Of a stretch of 64,000 bases of DNA, positions 59,001 through 64,000 are shown one piece after another. Positions within the stretch are counted from its first letter, which is position 1. Each line of letters begins with the position of its first letter. The stretch spans positions 1-64,000 of the forward strand of contig JAILRB010000064.1 of NCBI GenBank assembly GCA_024698585.1. The letters are read 5' to 3'. The notes beneath the pieces are model-generated. The model was not told the origin of the DNA. It saw only the letters and a list, made by a program, of their open reading frames with translations, and did not search any database. This DNA comes from Eubacterium sp. Lineage in GTDB: Bacteria > Bacillota > Clostridia > Lachnospirales > Lachnospiraceae. A program made the position numbers and the translations under genes.

Positions 59001-60208
59001 GGACAGCACCGGAAGAAACAACAGAAATTGCAGAAGAAGATAAGCCGGTAATTGATGAAAGCATTCAGAAAGAGAATGGTAAAGTTGTTCTTCAGTTAAA
59101 CAATAAAACAGGTGGACAGTACAGAGATGATCAGATTTATTGGATTGTTGTAGGAAGAAATCCTCAGACTCATAAGATTGCATATGTTGATGCAAACGGA
59201 AATCTGATTGAAGCACATCTTTCTGACAATGACGGAAACATCGGAAACAGAAAGTACTCTCAGAAGATTGTACATACATTGGCTGATAACAAGGCGGTTC
59301 AGCTTCCAGCGATTGAATCAGGAAGAATGTACTTAAGCTATGGAGAACCGGTTTATATTACCTTCAACGGAGAAGAAGGTGCAATTGGATACGCAGGACC
59401 GGATACAAATAATACCGGGGATGCAAACTACCATACATTATTTGAATATATTGAATTTACAACAGAAGCGATTAATGGAGGAATCACTTTCCACGGAAAT
59501 ACAACCCGTGTAGACTTCTTCAGCTTCCCAATGATTACAAGATTAACAGACGAATATGGCGGATATGACAGATGTGTTGGTGATGTGGGAACCAGAGCAG
59601 AAATCTTTGAAGCATTTAGAAACGAAGTATCAGCTCCATTCCAGACATTGATTACCAACGAACGAATCATGTGTCCGGCAAAATTAACCTTCGGTGAAGG
59701 AAAGCAGTACGGAAACTACTATGATGATTACATCAACCGTTTCTGGAATTATTATGCAAGTCACGATTTAGTAATTGATTCCGAAGCAGGTCACTTTACC
59801 GGAAGAGTCTCCGAAAACAGAATCATCTTCAATGGAAAATATTACATTGATAAGCCGACTACACAGGATGTTCTGGAAGGAAGAGGCGCATTTAACAATT
59901 TAAGTCCTGAAACAAGAAGTTTTGCAATCGGTAGTGATGAAAGAATCGATCGTGAACGATGCGAATTAGCCATTGAGGCACAGCTTTGTGCAGCTTTCAC
60001 AAGAGGTATTGTAATGGATCCAAGTAAATGGTATAAGCCATCAACCTTCTATCCAAGCAATGAAATCTTTAACGAATATGCAGCATTCTTCCACAGACAT
60101 GCAGTAGCTAGCAGAGCTTATGGATTCTGCTATGACGACGTTGCAGATCAGAGTACTTTAGTAGAATGTGGAAACGCAGCTAGATGGACCATTGATTTGA
60201 AGTGGTAA
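56015..60208 (+). CDS. Secreted multidomain GH64 beta-1,3-glucanase
   Basis: A 1397-residue exported protein. Start at ATG 56015, after AAAAGGAGATTATT. Signal peptide to about residue 30 (ANVSAAKK), a Lys-rich Big_2 Ig-like domain (31-108), then alternating Thr/Gln-rich linkers and two kinds of repeated module. Module A (about 110 residues; starts DIYANA-FLGDGAQ-GAL) occurs three times (about 187-299, 483-592, 762-872). Module B, FN3-like (LPYYFAWA...DGYHVYV), occurs twice, with a third diverged copy (910-996). The C-terminal domain (about 1019-1397) matches GH64 thaumatin-like glucanases: RMYLSYGEPVYITF, NTTRVDFFSFPM and AYGFCYDDVADQSTLVE. Expected role: endo-beta-1,3-glucanase. Confidence 0.85.
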   Translation: MRRVKKGLAVMLTLVLVTAMMPFSQANVSAAKKMKLSKKKITLTVGSKKKVKVKNAPKGVKVKWKSKNKKIAKVSKKGVITAVKAGKTTVTAKVGTKKLKCKIVVKAKTVVVPQTTKKQATPVATPTTKATEVTQTQNTTSAQATTVAQSTTKAQSTTAQQTTTAQSTTKAQSTTAAQSTTQAQAGAEDIYANAAFLGDGAQGGALTDVYKAVVISGEDVTPNNIQNFQGITAIHVIMSDALIGDVLVNGTASTGKVEGAGLFINIDDLTKTDNEVIVKNPDGTQKAVIRIYNKNGDGSGTGENPVTQNQTTTNTQPTTKSTETTTAASTKLGNVEGLSYAGNENLPHYFAWAKAADVDGYHVFVDGEKVTDVTEGCVNLDAGLFAKGGTFVIGIQAYKGNLVSDIATIEHTVAAQVTTKEVTTAQTTTKEQTTKETTTAQATTKEVTTAQQTTKEVTTAQQTTKEVTTAQQTTKEVTTQAGGEDIYANAQFLGDGAQDGALSNTFKVVVIKGEVTPNNVQNFQGIVAIHNIFGDADIKNVTVNGQPSTGKVEGAGLFININDLTEKDNTVIVYNNAGAEKAVLRVYNANGTGSVAEPTTASQQQTTQSQVTTKEQTTKETTSVQTTTKEQTTSGNETLPAVAGLTYSGNTSLPYYFAWAASTGVDGYHVYVNSTKAMDVSGSAANLDASFFPTNGTYKIGVQAFKGIAVSPITTIDYVVTNASENPTQGQQTTAQTQAPTQAQPTTQAQPTTQAQPTTQAGGTDIYANAPFLGDGAQGGALSNTYKVVVTQGDVTPNNIQNFQGIVAIHNIFGDADIKNVTVNGQASTGKVEGAGLFININDLTEKDNTVIVYNNAGSVKAILRVYNANGNGGVEPTQAPTQAPTQAPTQQPTQQPTQQPTQTTVNFTTDSSIREPFGIDVTNPEPGIIRVVWGADEPNCFNVYVDGVRKKTKVAASVQNIPVQTEGNHVVSIAHVNPTNSTESNRKDVTIYVTGTAPEETTEIAEEDKPVIDESIQKENGKVVLQLNNKTGGQYRDDQIYWIVVGRNPQTHKIAYVDANGNLIEAHLSDNDGNIGNRKYSQKIVHTLADNKAVQLPAIESGRMYLSYGEPVYITFNGEEGAIGYAGPDTNNTGDANYHTLFEYIEFTTEAINGGITFHGNTTRVDFFSFPMITRLTDEYGGYDRCVGDVGTRAEIFEAFRNEVSAPFQTLITNERIMCPAKLTFGEGKQYGNYYDDYINRFWNYYASHDLVIDSEAGHFTGRVSENRIIFNGKYYIDKPTTQDVLEGRGAFNNLSPETRSFAIGSDERIDRERCELAIEAQLCAAFTRGIVMDPSKWYKPSTFYPSNEIFNEYAAFFHRHAVASRAYGFCYDDVADQSTLVECGNAARWTIDLKW

Positions 60209-60218
60209 TTGGATTTTT

Positions 60219-60244
60219 AGACGGCTCTTTGGAGCCGTCTTTTT
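60219..60244 (+). terminator. Terminator of the GH64 gene
   Basis: Perfect 9-bp stem AGACGGCTC/GAGCCGTCT with a 4-nt loop followed by TTTT. Confidence 0.9.
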
Positions 60245-60337
60245 CAGTTCATAGGAATAGTACCTTCCTGTTATTTTTTTGTATATTTTTCAAAAATCCG
60301 GTAATACTGTTTCTGTAGATAATTATAGGAGGTTGTT

Positions 60338-60523
60338 ATGACAGATTTAACAGAATTAGAATTGCAGAATATCAGACATTTGATTACCGGCTATGAAACC
60401 AGTCATGATAAGATGACAGAATATGCGGAAAAAGCATCAGATAAGAATTTGCAGCAGTTTTTCAATAAGTCTGCACAGTCAGCGTTGGATAACAAACAGG
60501 AACTGATGAGATTTTTAGGGTAG
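60338..60523 (+). CDS. Small CotF-like protein
   Basis: A 61-residue helical protein (LTELELQNIRHLITGYETSHDKMTEYAEKASD...). The N-terminal LTELELQNIRHLI and overall helical hairpin resemble the spore-coat CotF family, which is often split over short tandem genes in clostridia. The ribosome site is AGGAGGTTGTT. A second CotF-like gene follows after 15 bp. Forespore or mother-cell expression is expected from the family but cannot be read from the promoter. Confidence 0.65.
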   Translation: MTDLTELELQNIRHLITGYETSHDKMTEYAEKASDKNLQQFFNKSAQSALDNKQELMRFLG

Positions 60524-60538
60524 TAGAAGGAGAGTATT

Positions 60539-60790
60539 ATGCAGGAAAAATATATGGTAACTGATTCGTTGGAATCAATTAATGCAGAGTTAGGAAAATT
60601 CGGAGAGATGATTCCGCAGACAGATAATAAGCAGTTGAAACAGACGTTGAAGACATTTCGAAATAATTGTGAGATGTCACAGGAAGAACTCTATGAGATT
60701 GCAAGAATGAAAAATTATTATATTCCGGCAGAAAAAGCGACGGATCAGGAAGTGTCCAGAGTGAGAGCAATCTTTACTTCCGGGCTGTAA
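60539..60790 (+). CDS. CotF-like spore coat protein
   Basis: An 83-residue helical protein (QEKYMVTDSLESINAELGKFGEMI...ELYEIARMKNYYIPAEKA). The ending, with Tyr-rich KNYYIPAEKA, is characteristic of the C-terminal half of CotF coat proteins. With the 61-residue gene before it, the pair makes up about one full CotF helical unit. Ribosome site AGAAGGAGAG. Function is presumably structural in the spore coat, which agrees with a spore-forming lineage. Confidence 0.7.
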   Translation: MQEKYMVTDSLESINAELGKFGEMIPQTDNKQLKQTLKTFRNNCEMSQEELYEIARMKNYYIPAEKATDQEVSRVRAIFTSGL

Positions 60791-60800
60791 GAATCAGGTA

Positions 60801-60892
60801 AGAAAGAGGACGTATCGAAAAAGGATTTTTATTCCAGAGTCATAGAAATTTTGGAAGAGAAAATTTCTTTTTCGAAAGGGTTCTCTTTTTTT
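60801..60892 (+). terminator. Multi-stem terminator after the CotF-like pair
   Basis: Nested pairings AGAGGAC/GTTCTCT, TCGAAAAAG/CTTTTTCGA and GAAATTTT/AAAATTTC followed by TTTTTTT. The shape is more elaborate than a plain terminator. Confidence 0.6.
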
Positions 60893-60978
60893 ATTTTGGG
60901 GGAAATGTCCCAAAAAATGGAACCAAAACACCAATATATTGTGTTAAAGTGTTGAAGTTTAAAAAATACAGAAAACAA

Positions 60979-60994
60979 ATAAAAACACTTTTAT
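60979..60994 (+). promoter_or_regulatory. Shared glucanase-gene dyad, copy 3
   Basis: ATAAAAACACTTTTAT, identical to 9990-10005, 326 bp before the GH81 ATG. The gap 60893-61320 is AT rich with no gene. It also shares ATGACCCCCT (near 61065; inverted near 42766) and CATTATAAAAAA (61218; 42844) with the GH16 upstream region; the latter lies 103 and 109 bp before the two ATGs. Confidence 0.5.
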
Positions 60995-61320
60995 GTCAAT
61001 AAAAACGTTCCAAAGAAAATATGAATTCCCAAAACACAAAAAAATAAACTAAATTTGAGACGATGACCCCCTTGAAATGAAGTTTGATTGTACAAAATGC
61101 ACAAAATAAACATAAAAAACGTTTCAAAATTGTTCATATCTTGCAAAAAACATTTTTTGTCTCTAATCTTATTATGTTCTTGCATTTTGTCCGAGATGCA
61201 AAACGGTTCGGATAGTTCATTATAAAAAAGTCAAAATGCATGCAAAACGTGTTTTACGTTTTTTGACCAGATGATAATGAAGAAAGTAGAAAGCAGTTAT
61301 AAAAATGGAGGAGAAAGAAA

Positions 61321-64000
61321 ATGAGAAAAGGTAAGTTATTTACCAATGCAAAGAAAACGCTGAGCGCGTTTTTAGCAACTGCTATGGTTGTCGGTTTAAT
61401 GCCGGCACAGTCATTCCTTGTAAAAGCGGATGACACACCTTATGTGGTTTCGACTGGTAGAACGGTTTATGCCAGTTCCAGTGTTGGAAACAGTGATCCG
61501 GCATATGTAGCGGATGGAACACTGGGAACTCGTTGGGAAAGCGAGTGGGGGAATCAAGAGGAATGGATTTATGTGGACTTAGGAAAAGTAACACAGATTA
61601 CAGGGGTTAAACTTTACTGGGAAGGTGCATATGCGAAGAAGTATCGAATCCAGACATCCAATGATGAGGAAAACTGGACAACAGTAGATACGAATAATAA
61701 TTGTACCGGAGGAAATGAAGAACGGAACGTAACAACCAGTGCAAGATATGTCAGATTATATATGACAGAAAAGCAGTTACCAGCATATGGATATTCCCTT
61801 TATGAATTTGAAATATACGGATTAAATGGAATTACAAAGCCACCGGTTAATTATGGAACAAACATTGCTGAAGGAAAAAATGTTTCTGCATCTTCCTTAA
61901 GAGATATTTGGTGGATGTATGACAGCAATGGCGTGATTGACCAGTCAAGCGTTTTAGCGCAGAACGCAGTGGATGGAAATAAAAATACATACTGGACTTC
62001 CGGAGAAGCAGACAATCAGTGGTTGACTGTGGATTTGGGAAGAAACTATACCATTGGACGAGTTATCATTGATTGGGCGTCTGATGCAGGAAAGATGTAT
62101 GATATTCAGGTTTCTACAAACGGAAATGATTGGACAACATTGTATCGTGAAACAAAAGGATCAGGATTCCATGTTGCAAATGTTGAACTATATGCCAATG
62201 CCCGTTATGTAAGAATGTATGGATTTACAAGAGTTGAAAGTGGTAGCGGATTTAGCATATATGAAATGAAGGTTTACGAATATAAGAACGGTGACCCACA
62301 CGTTACCCATAATATTCCGGAACTTCCACAGTCTAGAGTCGTATCAGATGGTAAGGGAACCTATCTTGCAAACTCTATGTACAATGAAAAAGCAAAATTA
62401 CCAATTTATAAGACTGATGACATCAATACACCTGTTGCAAGTAATGACTGGTGGCAGTCTATGTTAATCAATAAATTTGGAAATACACTTTGCATGTTAC
62501 CATTTAAGGCAAGATATTCCACAAAGGGTCTTGGAATTTTAACAGCAACAGAAGGATGGCTTCCTGATATGGGACCAACGGATGTGAATGTATCTGTTAA
62601 TTCTGAAACAGAAAATGACTTTTACATTCAGCCGGAAAACTTTGATACAACAACCGCTTGTGATAAAGTATCCGGATATAGTGATTTTGCAGTATCAGCT
62701 CAGCTTTGTGATGATAATCACGTGGCAATGACAAGTACTTTTGTAAAAGGTTCGCCATACATCTTCACAGAATATGGTGATACACAGACAATCACTTTAG
62801 TTTCAGCAAATATTTCTTCTATCTTTGATGGCAATGGAAATGAAATCTTAACAACAAACTTATCTTCATTGACAGCAGATCACATCGGAATCGAAGTAAC
62901 TGACAATGATAATAAGGACAGAACAAAGACAGCTAAGAGCTATTACTGTTTAACAGTTCCTGCAAACACAGTATTCAAGAAAATCGGAAAGAACATCAGA
63001 ATTACTTTCCCTGGAAACAATGGATATATGTCTATTGGTACTATGAACAGCAAATCTCAGATTGATACATTCTTCCATCATGGATATGCATTTGTTACAA
63101 ACACAGCAGTAACTTATGATTACAATGATGGTAATGCAAAAATCACATCAAATTACACTGCTACAACAACATTAAAGAGAGCAGGATTTGATAACAACAC
63201 ATTCATGTGCATGTTACCTCATCAGTGGAAGAACTCTAATGATGATAACAATGCATTCACTACATACACATCTGTACGTGGTGACTTAAAGACAGTAAAT
63301 TCTAACTCCTTTGCAACAGTATCTGATTTTGCAGGACTTCTTCCAACCTTTGCACTTCCTAGAAATGCAGAATTCGATGGAGAAGCAGTTCTCGGATACT
63401 TATCACAGTTAGAAGATGCTACTAAGAACTTAAACCCAGCAGGCGATGCTTATTGGGAAGGAAAGAACCTTCATCCATTAGGAATGGGCGTACTGATGGC
63501 TGATCAGTTAGGAGAAACAGAATTAAGAGATGTATTCTTAAAGAGAATTAAGAAGATTCTTGTAAACTGGTTCACATATGATGGACAGAATGACATCAGC
63601 TATTTCATTTACAACCAGAACTGGGGAACATTGTTCTATGAACAGAGTGAATTCGGTGCGAATGCAGCAATCTGTGACCACCACTTCACATATGGTTACT
63701 TCATGTTTGCAGCAACTGTTCTGGCAACTTATGATGAACAGTTCTACAACGATTACAAGGGAATGATTGAACTGATGATTCGTGACTATGCGAACCCATC
63801 AGACAATGATAGTGAATATTGCAGATTCAGGGCTTATGATATGTACGAAGGACATTCATGGGCAGGTGGATATGCAGACAATGATTCCGGAAATAACCAG
63901 GAATCAGCCAGTGAATCCTTATTCAGCTGGGTAAGTATGTACCTTTGGGGCGTTCTTACAGAAAACGATACTTATCGTGATGCCGGAGTTTTTGGATTTA
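61321..64000 (+). CDS. Secreted GH81 endo-beta-1,3-glucanase, 3' end outside window
   Basis: Absent from the ORF track because it has no stop within the window; 893 codons are open. Signal peptide to about residue 36 (FLVKADD). Two F5/8-type C (discoidin) modules at about 41-175 and 183-320 (VADGTLGTRWESEW, AVDGNKNTYWTSG) may bind glucan. The GH81 domain begins near residue 335 (ASNDWWQSMLINKFG) and includes ICDHHFTYGYF, with the proposed acid Asp near residue 786, and the catalytic Glu motif NNQESASES near 861-865. The domain is cut by the right edge; further modules may follow. Confidence 0.9.
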   Translation, partial: MRKGKLFTNAKKTLSAFLATAMVVGLMPAQSFLVKADDTPYVVSTGRTVYASSSVGNSDPAYVADGTLGTRWESEWGNQEEWIYVDLGKVTQITGVKLYWEGAYAKKYRIQTSNDEENWTTVDTNNNCTGGNEERNVTTSARYVRLYMTEKQLPAYGYSLYEFEIYGLNGITKPPVNYGTNIAEGKNVSASSLRDIWWMYDSNGVIDQSSVLAQNAVDGNKNTYWTSGEADNQWLTVDLGRNYTIGRVIIDWASDAGKMYDIQVSTNGNDWTTLYRETKGSGFHVANVELYANARYVRMYGFTRVESGSGFSIYEMKVYEYKNGDPHVTHNIPELPQSRVVSDGKGTYLANSMYNEKAKLPIYKTDDINTPVASNDWWQSMLINKFGNTLCMLPFKARYSTKGLGILTATEGWLPDMGPTDVNVSVNSETENDFYIQPENFDTTTACDKVSGYSDFAVSAQLCDDNHVAMTSTFVKGSPYIFTEYGDTQTITLVSANISSIFDGNGNEILTTNLSSLTADHIGIEVTDNDNKDRTKTAKSYYCLTVPANTVFKKIGKNIRITFPGNNGYMSIGTMNSKSQIDTFFHHGYAFVTNTAVTYDYNDGNAKITSNYTATTTLKRAGFDNNTFMCMLPHQWKNSNDDNNAFTTYTSVRGDLKTVNSNSFATVSDFAGLLPTFALPRNAEFDGEAVLGYLSQLEDATKNLNPAGDAYWEGKNLHPLGMGVLMADQLGETELRDVFLKRIKKILVNWFTYDGQNDISYFIYNQNWGTLFYEQSEFGANAAICDHHFTYGYFMFAATVLATYDEQFYNDYKGMIELMIRDYANPSDNDSEYCRFRAYDMYEGHSWAGGYADNDSGNNQESASESLFSWVSMYLWGVLTENDTYRDAGVFGF

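Noticed and set aside
1-64000. Prophage, insertion sequence or genomic island
   Set aside because: No integrase, transposase, phage structural gene or flanking target duplication could be found; gene content is mostly housekeeping plus secreted hydrolases.

Overview
The window looks like a chromosomal segment from a low-GC, Gram-positive anaerobe of the Clostridia, most likely the Lachnospiraceae. The reasons are the AT-rich intergenic DNA with strong GGAGG ribosome sites, the Rrf2-iscS-iscU arrangement, DUF1292, DUF4234, X-L-x-x-G lipoprotein/MMPL and CotF-type genes, and large secreted multidomain polysaccharidases with Thr-, Asn- or Ser-rich linkers. Species is not resolvable by eye. No integrase, transposase, phage gene, CRISPR array, rRNA or origin is visible.

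Layout. 1-600: a minus-strand tRNA-Gly(GCC) with promoter and terminator, and a 48-codon minus-strand gene. 0.6-6.2 kb: a likely operon (membrane protein, zinc amidase, MFS/spermidine-synthase fusion, YoaK-type protein, metallophosphoesterase), then a cytidylate-kinase-like gene. 6.2-9.4 kb: an Rrf2 regulator, a divergent SleB-type hydrolase, and iscS-iscU. 9.5-14.3 kb: a phased repeat array followed by a GH55-like beta-1,3-glucanase. 14.4-19.9 kb: TetR, heptad-repeat lipoprotein and MMPL transporter. 20-23 kb: Ig/FN3 secreted protein, SecB-like chaperone, structured repeats, small P-loop kinase. 23-28.2 kb: gltX, K+ channel, UvrD-type helicase, DUF1292, SH3 protein. 28.3-32.6 kb: folC-folP-folBK-pheA. 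32.6-42.6 kb: hydrolase, ABC-F, DUF4234, a GH13 protein that appears catalytically dead, mutarotase-like protein, two related membrane proteins, pfkA, PAP2, Dabb. 42.9-47 kb: GH16 and GH18 genes. 47.1-53 kb: luxS, rsmH, trpS, methyltransferase, nadA, mnmA. 53-55.8 kb: structured repeat, cysteine-rich leader ORF, cysK-metY. 56-64 kb: GH64, two CotF-like genes, and a GH81 gene that runs off the right edge.

How it fits together. Two themes tie distant loci. First, five secreted enzymes (GH55-like, GH16, GH18, GH64, GH81) form a dispersed set suited to breaking down beta-1,3-glucan and chitin, as in fungal walls. Three of the four upstream regions share a 16-bp dyad, ATAAAA-N4-TTTTAT. Second, sulfur metabolism: the Rrf2 regulator promoter, the iscS promoter and the cysK promoter carry related CCTA-N8/9-TAGG dyads, so the Rrf2 protein probably controls itself, Fe-S/cysteine desulfurase genes and cysteine/homocysteine synthesis. 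cysK also has a 39-codon leader ORF rich in Cys and Met codons.

Most notable non-coding structures: a 64-bp-period array upstream of the GH55-like gene in which an 8-bp box recurs in alternating orientation every 32 bp; and a structured repeat family (two tandem copies near 22 kb, one inverted copy near 53 kb) with conserved ends and a stem whose sequence differs while pairing is kept. All domain calls are from reading the sequence; no database search was run.
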